From: Streptomyces sp. VRA16 Mangrove soil
GTDB lineage: Bacteria > Actinomycetota > Actinomycetes > Streptomycetales > Streptomycetaceae
DNA length: 64,000 nt
NCBI RefSeq assembly: GCF_017377775.1
Contig: NZ_JAFVLN010000009.1
Coordinates: 62,001-126,000, forward strand
Direction of reading: 5' to 3'
Shown: positions 42,999 to 50,360 of the stretch, in pieces
Position numbering within the stretch: the stretch's first letter is position 1
Layout: each line of letters opens with the position of its first letter
The notes under the pieces: generated by a model
The model's database searches: none
Seen by the model: the letters and a program-made list of their open reading frames with translations, nothing else
What the model was told of the DNA's origin: nothing
Translations under genes and position numbers: made by a program

Positions 42999-44121
42999 CA
43001 GGGTCGGCGGACGCGGCTACGGTCCCGCCTGCCTTGACGGTTGTCAGGATGCCTGCCGGACTCGTGCGGCCCGGCGGACGGGCGACGGTCTTCCAGTGGA
43101 GGAAGGAGGCGAGCCAGGCGGCGAGGAAGAGCCCGCCGATGAGGTAGCCGACGGTGTTGAGGTCGATGTCGACCAGCCAGGGCAGTGCCCTGCCCAGTGC
43201 CGGCACACTGCCGCTCAACAGGGCCACGAGGTTCACAGCCGCGACCAACAGGGCCGCGGCCGCCGAGAGGCCGGTGGTGGTGAGGTTGTAGTGGATGCGC
43301 CGCAAAGGGTGGACGAAGGCCCATCGGTACGCGGCCGACATGAAGGCTCCATCGAGGGTGTCGAACAACGTCATCCCACAGGTGAAGAGCAGTGGAAGCA
43401 GCATCAGGGCGTACCACGGGACGCCGGTCGAGGCACCCGCGCCGGACAGGACGAGCAGGGACACCTCGGTGGCCGTGTCGAAGCCGAGGCCGAAGAGGAG
43501 GCCGAGCGGAAACATGTGCCAGGGGCGCGTCGTCGACGAGGTCAGGCGGCGCAGCAGTCGGGAGAGCAGTCCCCGGTCGCCCAGGACCTGGTCCAGTCGC
43601 TCCTCGTCGTGGACACCACGGCGGGCGGACCGGTACAGGACCGCGATGCGGCGCAGAGCCACCAGGTTGAGGACGCCGAGCAGCAACAGAAACGCCGTGG
43701 AAACGGATGTACCGAGCACCGCCAGGATGCGGTGGGCGGAGGAGGAGTCGTCGGTGAGCCGGGACGCCAGGCGCGCGCCAAGGGCGGTGAGCAGGCTCAG
43801 CAGCACGACGACCGAAGAGTGCCCCAGAGCGAACCAGAAGCCGAGGTGAGCCGACGGCCGTCCTTCGGCCATGAACCGTCGGGTGGTGTTGTCGATGGCG
43901 GCGATGTGGTCGGCATCGAAGGCGTGCCGGACGCCGAGCATGTACGCCGTGAGACCGAGGCCGGTACCGAAGACTTGGGTGCCGACCGAGAAGTGGCGTC
44001 CAGACACCGCGCCTGCCAGCAGGATGAAGGAGCCGATGGTGACAGCAACGACGGCCGAGAGCAGCAGGACCGTGCGCCGGTTGGCCCGGAAAAATCCGCC
44101 AGTTGCTTCAGTCCGTGACAT
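42991..44121 (-). CDS. NiCoT-family nickel/cobalt permease
   Basis: A 376-aa secondary metal transporter with about eight TM helices. The family signature RHAFDADHIAAIDN is at residues 65-78. LGFWFALGHSSVVVLL, LGLLFGLGFDTATEVSLLVL and LLFTCGMTLFDTLDGAFM match the other three conserved NiCoT motifs. The ATG overlaps the end of the upstream 147-aa gene by 14 bases. Because the operon begins with a cobalt-type nitrile-hydratase-like enzyme, cobalt is the likely substrate, as with NhlF in Rhodococcus. The tail after the last helix is short and cytoplasmic. Confidence 0.94.
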   Translation of the reverse strand: MSRTEATGGFFRANRRTVLLLSAVVAVTIGSFILLAGAVSGRHFSVGTQVFGTGLGLTAYMLGVRHAFDADHIAAIDNTTRRFMAEGRPSAHLGFWFALGHSSVVVLLSLLTALGARLASRLTDDSSSAHRILAVLGTSVSTAFLLLLGVLNLVALRRIAVLYRSARRGVHDEERLDQVLGDRGLLSRLLRRLTSSTTRPWHMFPLGLLFGLGFDTATEVSLLVLSGAGASTGVPWYALMLLPLLFTCGMTLFDTLDGAFMSAAYRWAFVHPLRRIHYNLTTTGLSAAAALLVAAVNLVALLSGSVPALGRALPWLVDIDLNTVGYLIGGLFLAAWLASFLHWKTVARPPGRTSPAGILTTVKAGGTVAASADPDV

Positions 44122-44551
44122 GGGGTCCCCACGGCTGCACCTGGATCGAGTAGGACGCCCCCAGTCGCTTGGCGCGGAATCCCAGTGCCCGCACGGTGTC
44201 CAGCAGCGCACAGGACATGAGGCCCTCGACCTCGGTAACACCCGGGTCCAATGGGCTGTACGCGGATGCGTGCGGGGCCCAGCTGAGCAGGAGAGAGCCA
44301 GGCCCGTAATGGTCCGGGCACGAGCGGATCTCCACTCCACCCGTCGGCGGCTCCCCGGAGGCGGGGCCGGCCTGGAGGCCGAAGCCCGCCCGCAGCAGGG
44401 CGTGAACGAGTTCGGGCGCCAGTTCCACGTCGTGCAGGCCCAGGGTGCTGATGACTGAGCGTGCCGTGCGGCGCAGGTTCTCGTCGGCATGGTCCGCCGG
44501 GTCCGCCGGAGCGGATGCGGGCAGCACGATGTCGTTGAAGGTGCGAGACAT
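44108..44551 (-). CDS. Unknown 147-aa protein in the nitrile hydratase operon
   Basis: A soluble protein starting MSRTFNDIVLPASAPADPAD. Helical N-terminal half (ENLRRTARSVISTLGLHDVE), then a beta-rich half with GVEIRSCPDHYGPGSLLLSW and MSCALLDTVRALGFRAKRLG. I recognise no family. Its start is four bases after the aquaporin stop and its end overlaps the NiCoT start, so it is translated as part of the operon. A role in cobalt insertion or enzyme activation would fit the position, since such enzymes need an activator, but it lacks visible similarity to known activators. Start choice is by coupling. Confidence 0.7.
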   Translation of the reverse strand: MSRTFNDIVLPASAPADPADHADENLRRTARSVISTLGLHDVELAPELVHALLRAGFGLQAGPASGEPPTGGVEIRSCPDHYGPGSLLLSWAPHASAYSPLDPGVTEVEGLMSCALLDTVRALGFRAKRLGASYSIQVQPWGPHVTD

Positions 44552-44555
44552 AAGA

Positions 44556-45461
44556 TCACCGGGAGGAAGAGGGAGGGCGGGGTTGCCGCGGAAGCGGCGC
44601 GAGCAGGTGGTAGCGGTGGCTGTCGTACGTGCAGCAGACCCTGTGGGTCCAGGCGCGGCGGACGCCCAGGAGAGCCAGCGCGCCGGCGGCCACCACGGCC
44701 GCGGCGAGGGGTGCCAGCATGTAGGCCCAGAACAGGTGGTACTCGCCCGAGACGACATGGGGGCCGAAGTTGCGGGCCGGGTTGAAGCTGGCTCCGGTCC
44801 GAGAGCCGGTGGACGTGATCAGTGTCGCGATGACGAGAGCCAGCACCCACGGTGTCGACCGCGGTCGGGGGCGGCTCGTCATGACGGCCAGGACCCCCAA
44901 CAGGGCGGCAGTGCTGAGCAGTTCACCGATGACGACCACACCAGGACGGTCCCAGCCGAGGCCGGGCTGGATCAGTCCGTCGTTCACCGCGGTGACCCGC
45001 TCGCCCCACAGGGTCCGGGCGAGCAGGACCCCGAGAACGGACCCAGCCAGCTGAAAGACGGTGTAGGCGATGAGGTCGGTGACGCTCAGCACTCCTCGAA
45101 GGGTCATGAAGAGGCTGACCGCCGGGTTGAGGTGAGCCCCGGACTCCTTGCCGGGCGGGGTGAGGGAGAACACCGCCACGGCGCCGCCGACCGAGGCGCC
45201 CACGACGGCCAGGCGCGCGGTCAGCGGCCAGGCCGACAAGTAGCCGCCGTCGGCCCGCATGGTGAAGGAGACCGCGGTGAGTGCGGCCAGGACGAGCCAG
45301 GCCGATCCCAGCGCTTCCGCGAGGTAGGAGGACAGCGGCCGGCCGCGGACCACCCACCGCGCGATCGCCGCGGGCGGCTCGGGCCGTTCGGCGGCGCGCG
45401 CGGTGGGCGGGCCGGGAGTGTCCGCCGCGGACATGTCCGGCCGTCGGCGGAACCCGGTCAC
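44556..45461 (-). CDS. Aquaporin/MIP-family channel
   Basis: A 301-aa six-TM major intrinsic protein. Both half-helix motifs are present: SGAHLNPAVS (NPA at residues 112-114) and TGASFNPARN (NPA at 227-229, followed by the selectivity-filter Arg). The N-terminus is a 40-residue polar extension. GTG at 45461 overlaps the alpha-subunit stop as GTGA, matching the coupling seen in this operon; ATG 45434 is an alternative. Its place between an enzyme of nitriles or thiocyanate and a metal permease suggests passage of a small neutral substrate or product, such as a nitrile, amide or ammonia. Confidence 0.9.
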   Translation of the reverse strand: MTGFRRRPDMSAADTPGPPTARAAERPEPPAAIARWVVRGRPLSSYLAEALGSAWLVLAALTAVSFTMRADGGYLSAWPLTARLAVVGASVGGAVAVFSLTPPGKESGAHLNPAVSLFMTLRGVLSVTDLIAYTVFQLAGSVLGVLLARTLWGERVTAVNDGLIQPGLGWDRPGVVVIGELLSTAALLGVLAVMTSRPRPRSTPWVLALVIATLITSTGSRTGASFNPARNFGPHVVSGEYHLFWAYMLAPLAAAVVAAGALALLGVRRAWTHRVCCTYDSHRYHLLAPLPRQPRPPSSSR

Positions 45462-46141
45462 GGCAGCCGGGGCGTGGTGACGCCGATCATGGTGTCCCGG
45501 GTGACGAGGGCGGCGAGTTCCGGCTCGCTCATGTCGTCGGTTCCGGCGGGACGCATGGGCAGCACCAGATAGCGCATGTTGGCGTTGCTGTCGTGGACAC
45601 GGATGGTCACATCCTGCGGGACCTCGGTGCCGAACTCCGCCAGCAGCGCGCGCGGTTCGCGCACGGCACGCGCCCGGTAGGGGCGGCTCTTGTACCAGTC
45701 CGGGGGCAGTCCCAGCACGGGACGCGGGTAGCACGAGCAGAGGGTGCAGACCACGAGATTGTGCACGTCGGGTGTCTGTTCCAGCACGATCAGTCTGGTG
45801 CCGTCGTAGTTGTCGACGCCGAACTCTTCGATGGCGGCCGTGCCGTCGGCCAGGAGACGCTGTTTGAAGTCCGGGTCGGTCCAGGCCCGTGCGACCAGGG
45901 CCGAACCGAGCGCGGGCCGGTGGGCGTCGAGGGTCTCGATCATCGCGCGGACCTCGTCGGCGGTGATCAGGCCCTTGTCCACGAGCAGTTCACGGATGGC
46001 CTGGTGCAGGACGTCGAAGTAGTCGGGTTCCTCGACGGCCGTCTCGATGGGGGCGTGCGGGTCAGGCCCGCCGGTGGAGCCGTGGGTGTGGTCGCTGTGA
46101 TCGACGAGAATGTTGTCGCGGGCGTTCGTCACGAACGTCAC
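45458..46141 (-). CDS. Cobalt-type nitrile hydratase alpha subunit (thiocyanate hydrolase gamma-like)
   Basis: A 227-aa catalytic subunit. The metal-binding claw VCTLCSCY gives Cys132, Cys135 and Cys137; Thr after the first Cys marks the cobalt class. The following residues are PRPVLGLPPDWYKS, with Arg where many nitrile hydratases have Trp. The N-terminus is His-rich (DHSDHTHGS). The start is GTG with a GTGA overlap to the previous gene. With the two preceding genes it forms a three-subunit enzyme, as in thiocyanate hydrolase (ScnABC) and toyocamycin nitrile hydratase (ToyJKL), where the beta chain is split. Substrate is unknown. Activity needs cobalt and cysteine oxidation. Confidence 0.93.
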   Translation of the reverse strand: MTFVTNARDNILVDHSDHTHGSTGGPDPHAPIETAVEEPDYFDVLHQAIRELLVDKGLITADEVRAMIETLDAHRPALGSALVARAWTDPDFKQRLLADGTAAIEEFGVDNYDGTRLIVLEQTPDVHNLVVCTLCSCYPRPVLGLPPDWYKSRPYRARAVREPRALLAEFGTEVPQDVTIRVHDSNANMRYLVLPMRPAGTDDMSEPELAALVTRDTMIGVTTPRLP

Positions 46142-46449
46142 CGTCCTTCCGTGTCGCGGTGGCCGTCGGGCTGTTCCAGCCAGTGCTCGTAGATCTCCAG
46201 TTCCAGAACGTCGTCGGCCGGCCCGTCGTAGTCGGGCCAGAGCGCCGCCTGCTCGATGCGCACCCGGTACAGGCGGACCTCGCCGCCCTCGTTGACTCCG
46301 TAGGCCTCCCGCTCGGGGTTGAGAAAGCGGGGCAGGACGCGCTCGATGCGGCCTTCCTTGCCGCGGGCGTAGAGCGGGGTGCGGACGTGGCCGGGGGCGT
46401 CGCGGTCGGCGATGCGGACCTTGTCATTGAGCGCGAAGCGGGCGGTCAT
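46138..46449 (-). CDS. Nitrile hydratase beta subunit, C-terminal half (ScnA-like)
   Basis: A 103-aa protein corresponding to the SH3-like C-terminal domain of nitrile hydratase beta. It begins MTARFALNDKVRIADRDAPG, continues HVRTPLYARGKEGRIERVLP, and has ALWPDYDGPADDVLELEIYE with HWLEQ, all family landmarks. It lacks the N-terminal helical half, which is encoded by the previous gene. Both junctions are coupled: ATGA with the upstream gene and GTGA with the alpha gene. Such a split is a normal feature of thiocyanate hydrolase and ToyJKL, so it is not evidence of damage. Confidence 0.9.
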   Translation of the reverse strand: MTARFALNDKVRIADRDAPGHVRTPLYARGKEGRIERVLPRFLNPEREAYGVNEGGEVRLYRVRIEQAALWPDYDGPADDVLELEIYEHWLEQPDGHRDTEGR

Positions 46450-46781
46450 GCGGCGGCCTCCGTGAGGCGGTTCCTGATCTCGTTCATCCGGGCGCCGAGT
46501 TCCTCAGAGGTGATGACACCCTTTTCGACGAGCACCTTGGACGCGGACACCGCCCACCGTTCGTAGTAGGTGAGTTCGCCGATGATCTGGGCGCCGAGGT
46601 CCTCCACTCCGCGCCGCTTCTCCTCGGTATTGACGAGTTTGTGCGCGGCGAGGACGTTGAGCAGCGCGTGGCAGCTCTTTTCGAAGGGGGTGAGCTCGTG
46701 GTCGGACGGGATCACCGGTCCGGCCGGCAGTCCGCCGAGATCGTGCGCGGGGCGCACGACCATGTCACGTTTGGTGGTCAT
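46446..46781 (-). CDS. Nitrile hydratase beta subunit, N-terminal half (ScnB-like)
   Basis: A 111-aa helical protein, first gene of the operon. HDLGGLPAGPVIPSDHELTP matches the beta-subunit N-terminus, and YYERWAVSASKVLVEKGVIT matches the helix that contacts alpha. Nitrile hydratase activator proteins resemble this domain too, so a chaperone role cannot be fully excluded. The gene order B-A-C agrees with scnB-scnA-scnC. AAGGAGGAACC immediately before the ATG is the best ribosome-binding site in the operon. The promoter region upstream carries direct repeats. Confidence 0.88.
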   Translation of the reverse strand: MTTKRDMVVRPAHDLGGLPAGPVIPSDHELTPFEKSCHALLNVLAAHKLVNTEEKRRGVEDLGAQIIGELTYYERWAVSASKVLVEKGVITSEELGARMNEIRNRLTEAAA

Positions 46782-46913
46782 GGTTCCTCCTTGACCGAGA
46801 GGCTGGAATTCGGTGTACGGCTCGCGCATTCCGTCGCGTATGCCGGTAATGAGCTTGCGCCAAAGCCTCAAAGAGGGCATCGGTCAAACGACCACCTGCT
46901 GTCGCAATGCCTT

Positions 46914-46940
46914 TTGAGGCACATGCGCTTGAGGCACATG
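46914..46940. promoter_or_regulatory. Direct repeats upstream of the nitrile hydratase operon
   Basis: TTGAGGCACATG occurs twice, at 46914-46925 and 46929-46940, with a 15-base period. An inverted half-site GCCTCAAA lies at 46865-46872. The repeats are about 130-160 bases before the first start codon. They could bind an activator or a metal or substrate sensor, none of which is encoded in the operon. Confidence 0.5.
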
Positions 46941-46970
46941 TCAGGGAGAAAGGTGCTGTCGGACGTCCCC

Positions 46971-47395
46971 TGAACCGCTCCGCGATCGGCGGAGCTCCAC
47001 GCGGTGACTCCAGCCGCCGGCAAGGGCTGGTGCTGAGCGCAGTGGTGGGTCTCGGGGCTGGCGAGGTGGGACGGTCTCCGGTGCGGTGTGGAAGCACTGG
47101 CTGGCGACACGGTCGACCCGTTCCGCGGTGCCGCGTTCGGCGTCGGCAAGGCCCTGCCAGGGCCTGCGGGGCTTGATCAGCTCGGTCTCGTGGAGGCAGA
47201 TCTGGGACTTCATGAGCGCGTTGTCCAGGGCATCACTGACGGTGCCGATCTAGGCATCGAAACCCGCATCGAGGGGGTGCGTGGTACACGAAGGATGTGT
47301 ACTGGCTCGAGGCATCCGAATGATGAACGAGTCGTGGCCGAGCGGGAGTTCAGGCGCGGTCGCGGCGCCACAGCGCCATGATCTGGGCGGCTGGC
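46971..47395 (-). mobile_element. IS3-family element, truncated copy 2
   Basis: This copy is highly similar to the one at 40031 and has the same right end (TGAACCGCTCCG) and orientation. The minus strand still shows KSQICLHETELIKPRRPWQG, LADAERGTAERVDRV and, in other frames, NSRSATTRSSFGCLEPVH-type pieces of the OrfB C-terminus. It carries several frameshifts and a shorter 5' remainder than copy 1. Similarity fades at about 47395. It is inactive and more decayed than copy 1. Confidence 0.82.
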
Positions 47396-47857
47396 CTTGG
47401 AGATGTGGTTCGGTCCCAGAGACCGGATGACATTCATCATCGTCCACGGCGGTGTCTGGTGGCGAACGGCTACAGGTGACTGGACATCACCACCGTCACC
47501 GTCAGACACCCCGAGGCTTCGGACACCACCGCCAGCGAATCGACGCACCTGGAAGAACCAGTGGCGGGGCCGTTACACCGGCCCCCACAAAGGGCGCTCG
47601 CGTCGGGAGTCCTCGAAGTCAGCTTAGGCAGGCAACATGAGGGCGCGGGGCCCCACCGGGCAGCAGGCTGGCGCCGACGAAGCTACTCGGAGTCGCCGAT
47701 ATTGGTCATCTGACTTATGCCGTACAGCGCAGCCAGAACGGAGCTTTACAGCAATGAATCCGCAAGTTCAGGTGTAGACACCGCAGGCCGGGCCGAACGG
47801 GTCTGCTAGAGCTGCAGCAGACCCAACAATTCGAACAGCGCTACGGAACAGACCCCG
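47396..47857. other. Non-coding or decayed stretch upstream of the rpmJ relic
   Basis: No gene was recognised in these 460 bases. The plus strand just before the rpmJ relic reads ELQQTQQFEQRYGTDP in one frame, possibly another ribosomal or regulatory relic, but this is too short to name. Confidence 0.3.
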
Positions 47858-47979
47858 ATGAAGGGCGCAAGTCACTGCGCTCATGGAAGAGCAAGCCCGG
47901 CGCGTAGGTGGTGCGCCGTCGCGGCGTGACCTTCGTGTTCAACAAGAAGGAGCCTTGCTTCAGGGCCCACCAGGGCTGA
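47858..47979 (+). pseudogene. rpmJ: rpmJ relic (ribosomal protein bL36, zinc-free paralogue type)
   Basis: Starting at ATG 47858, the expected small-protein sequence is visible: RKSLRSWKSKPGA, a TAG stop, then VVRRRGVTFVFNKKEPCFRA and HQG with a TGA stop. This matches bL36 paralogues lacking the zinc-binding Cys, in which the broken position is Gln (PGAQVVRRRG), so CAG became TAG. A base is also missing near the start (ATGAAGGGCGC where ATGAAGGTGCGC is expected), shifting frame. It is therefore dead. Such paralogues are normally induced by zinc starvation through Zur. Confidence 0.82.
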
Positions 47980-47988
47980 CTCCTCAAG

Positions 47989-48046
47989 TTGGGAAACGAG
48001 ATGGCCCGGCACCGCCGACGCGGTGCCGGGCCATCTCGTTTCCCAA
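47989..48046. terminator. Perfect 26-bp hairpin after the rpmJ relic
   Basis: A perfect inverted repeat has 26-base arms (47989-48014 and 48021-48046) and a six-base loop. It begins 10 bases after the rpmJ stop and lies between the convergent rpmJ and acyl-CoA synthetase relics. It is longer and more perfect than any other hairpin in the window. There is no U-run. A bidirectional terminator is the simplest reading. Confidence 0.85.
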
Positions 48047-48125
48047 GCGCCTCGGCCCATATGCGGGTGCCGGGGGGACGAAGACGTCGCCGCTGCGTGG
48101 GCGCCGCACCGACGAGTCCGACAGG

Positions 48126-48270
48126 TCATCGGGGCCGTCGGATCTCCCGCTTGAGGATCTTCCCGGTGGATCACGTGGCCAGAGAAGGAACGATCCGGAC
48201 CACGCGCAGGTACTCGTAAGGAGCGACCCGGTGCTTGACGAAGGTAGGCAGGTCGTCCTCTGTGGCGCCC
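48126..48270 (-). pseudogene. Acyl-CoA synthetase (AMP-ligase) C-terminal relic
   Basis: The minus strand reads DDLPTFVKHRVAPYEYLRVV, RIVPSLAT, a TGA stop, then STGKILKREIRRPR and the terminal stop. This is the C-terminal lid of ANL-superfamily acyl-CoA synthetases with the catalytic Lys in TGKILKRE. The nonsense codon at 48171-48173 and the absence of the rest of the enzyme show it is a fragment. Confidence 0.78.
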
Positions 48271-48726
48271 CATCGGAGTAAAGAAGTCGGCCGCGGCGCC
48301 CCCCTCATCGAAAGGCTCATCCCGGAGGCCTCGTCAGGGCCGCGCCGACCGCACTGACCAACGTGCCTGCCACGGCAGGCAGCTACCGCCGCCCGTTGCG
48401 CGCTGCCCTCGTGCGCGAACAAACGGGCCGCACCGGAGTCGGTCAGGCAATGCCGGTCCTACCTCTGTTGATTCCGTTCAAGAACGTTGCCCGGTCCGGC
48501 GTCGTCGCCAGCCGGGGAATGGAATCCGACGGCAGGGCAACGTACATCTCCCACACCGACAAGGGACCTGATCGCTCCCGGCACTTCCCTTCGTGAGTGG
48601 CCGGGTCCTTCCCAGCCAGAGGGTTGAGGAGTGTGGCCGCAATCAGTGACCGCGTCTCCGGACACCCGAATGATGTCCGCGCCGCGCGGCATATCGCCGT
48701 CGCACGGAAGTAACACGCGCGAAAGC
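48271..48726. other. Unexplained stretch between two relics
   Basis: About 455 bases without a recognised gene. An open plus-strand frame with NVARSGVVASRGMESDGRA near 48490-48540 is protein-like but has no known domain. It may be part of a decayed gene. Confidence 0.3.
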
Positions 48727-49545
48727 GCAGAACTTCAGCTACGGCGTACGGCTGCTGCCCTGCCCTGAACGGAGGCCCTGTCCGCGATTGACGCCTCGGC
48801 GCGCAAGGCGGGCGGCAAAGGAGACGTCACCTCGGAGAAACACCGCAGGTTGGAGCTGCTGGTGCACGTCAGTTCGATGCTCGACGGTCTGGGCATGGGC
48901 CGCGCGGGTGACGATGCGAACGCCCCCGTACCCCTAGCCCTCACAGACGTCTCTCAGCGCTTCACCGTTCCGTTGACCGCGTTCCACGAACTGATCGCCG
49001 GCGTCACAATGGACGTGGAACAGTCGGAGTGGAAGAGCTTTGCCGACCTGCTCGTCTACTGTCGCTGCGTGGCGGGTTCCATCGGGCGGCTGTCACGTGG
49101 AGTGTTCGGCTGCACACATGCCCAGCGGGGCCAGGCACACGCCGACACACTGGGGCTGGCCCTGCAGAACACCAACATCATCCGGACATTCGCGAATACG
49201 CCGCGGTGGGCCGACGCCACCCTTCTCGCAGAGAACCCCGCACGTTTCGGCTGCGAAGAGACATGGTTCGCCACTGACAGGGTTTCGTCCGGCGCGGACT
49301 CCCACGGTCTCGTCGGATACCGGCGAGCAGAGCACGTGCACTGTTTGCTGAGGGGCTCCACTTGCTTTCAGTGCTCGCCGGTCGCAGCCGGGCCGACGTC
49401 GGCGCGATGGCAGGCGTCTACCGCAGCCTGCTCGACAGCATCGGGGCCGAAGCCACCGCGGCGATGGCAGACCGGGCCTCCCTGTCCACGCGGGCGGAGC
49501 CCGCGTGGCGCTTTCGGCCCTGCTGGGTCGCGTGCGCTGACGACG
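48727..49545 (+). pseudogene. Squalene/phytoene synthase-like (HpnD) pseudogene
   Basis: Pieces in several frames follow the order of a trans-prenyl synthase. AQNFSYGVRLLP is the N-terminus. RFTVPLTAFHELIAGVTMDV, then LLVYCRCVAGSIGRLSRGVF and ADTLGLALQNTNIIRTFANT are central motifs, and SRADVGAMAGVYRSLLDSIG is the C-terminal helix. The first aspartate-rich motif is lost, the second reads NTNIIRTFAN in place of LTNILRDVxED, and the frame breaks near 48770 and 49350. It resembles HpnD, the presqualene diphosphate synthase of hopanoid clusters. No other hop/hpn gene is present. Confidence 0.82.
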
Positions 49546-49760
49546 TCCGTCGCGGCCGCCGACCCCCATGCCGTCATACGTCGGCTTGGTGAAGTCAGAC
49601 GACTCATACACCCGCGACTCGGCCTCCTCGGCCGACCAGCGAGCAGTACACCACGGGGACCGTGACCGGCAACGCTGCGCCGCTACAGTTCGTTCAACCC
49701 GCTGGCGCCCAGGCCCGACGGAGGCCGCTCCGGTCGGAGCCCGGATTCCAACGAGGTATG
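49546..49760. other. Short gap between HpnD relic and HdeD-like gene
   Basis: No feature was recognised in this convergent spacer. Confidence 0.3.
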
Positions 49761-50360
49761 TCAGAGGCCTGGCGTGGTTGTCCGGCGGCGCACCTGAACG
49801 CCGTGGACAACCTCGGTCACACCGATCACGACCAACCAGATCCCGGCCACGATCGTCAGAGTGGCGATGGAGGAGAACGGCCAGATGACGACCGTCAGCC
49901 CAGCGAGGAGAGTGACGGCCCCCAGCAGACCACTCCACGCCCGCAACGGACGCTCGGACCCCGAGACCGCCACCATGATCATCGAGACGCCGCTCAGCAG
50001 CCAGCCGAAGCCGATCCAGATCGCGAGCAGGAAAAGTGACTGTGCCACGCTGCGGAAGGACATCAGCCCGAGCAGCACGCTCAGAGTCCCGCTGAGTACG
50101 GAAAGGGCCCGGTAAGACCCGGGCACATGGGGCCCGAACGCGCCCACGAGCTGCGTCACACCGTAGGCGAGCAGATAGACGCCGAAGAGCACACCCACGA
50201 CAGCCAGAGTGGCGCCCGGCCAGACCAGGGCCACGACTCCGACAGCGGCGGCGACCACACCACCGCCGACCATGACCTTCCACGCCGCGGCTCCCAGAAG
50301 GTCCACGATCCTCGACTCGTTCCAGCCGGTTCCACTCGATGCTTCGTTCGCGATGTCCAT
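49761..50360 (-). CDS. HdeD-family (DUF308) membrane protein
   Basis: A 199-aa protein with about six TM segments in three hairpins (GGGVVAAAVGVVALVWPGAT, LAVVGVLFGVYLLAYGVTQL, LLAGLTVVIWPFSSIATLTI). The repeated GxxALxWPxxTL motif is characteristic of HdeD/DUF308 proteins, which in E. coli are linked to acid resistance. The start MDIANEASS removes a polar upstream tail that is probably not translated. It is one of the few intact genes among many relics and is convergent with the HpnD pseudogene. Function in actinomycetes is unknown. Confidence 0.88.
   Translation of the reverse strand: MDIANEASSGTGWNESRIVDLLGAAAWKVMVGGGVVAAAVGVVALVWPGATLAVVGVLFGVYLLAYGVTQLVGAFGPHVPGSYRALSVLSGTLSVLLGLMSFRSVAQSLFLLAIWIGFGWLLSGVSMIMVAVSGSERPLRAWSGLLGAVTLLAGLTVVIWPFSSIATLTIVAGIWLVVIGVTEVVHGVQVRRRTTTPGL

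Noticed and set aside
46138..46781. Split beta subunit read as a frameshifted pseudogene
   Set aside because: Both halves have their own starts with ATGA/GTGA coupling, and the split is the known organisation of thiocyanate hydrolase and ToyJKL.
47881..48281. A 132-aa plus-strand frame covering the hairpin
   Set aside because: It starts inside the rpmJ relic in the wrong frame and runs through the perfect hairpin; the rpmJ and acyl-CoA synthetase relics explain the DNA.
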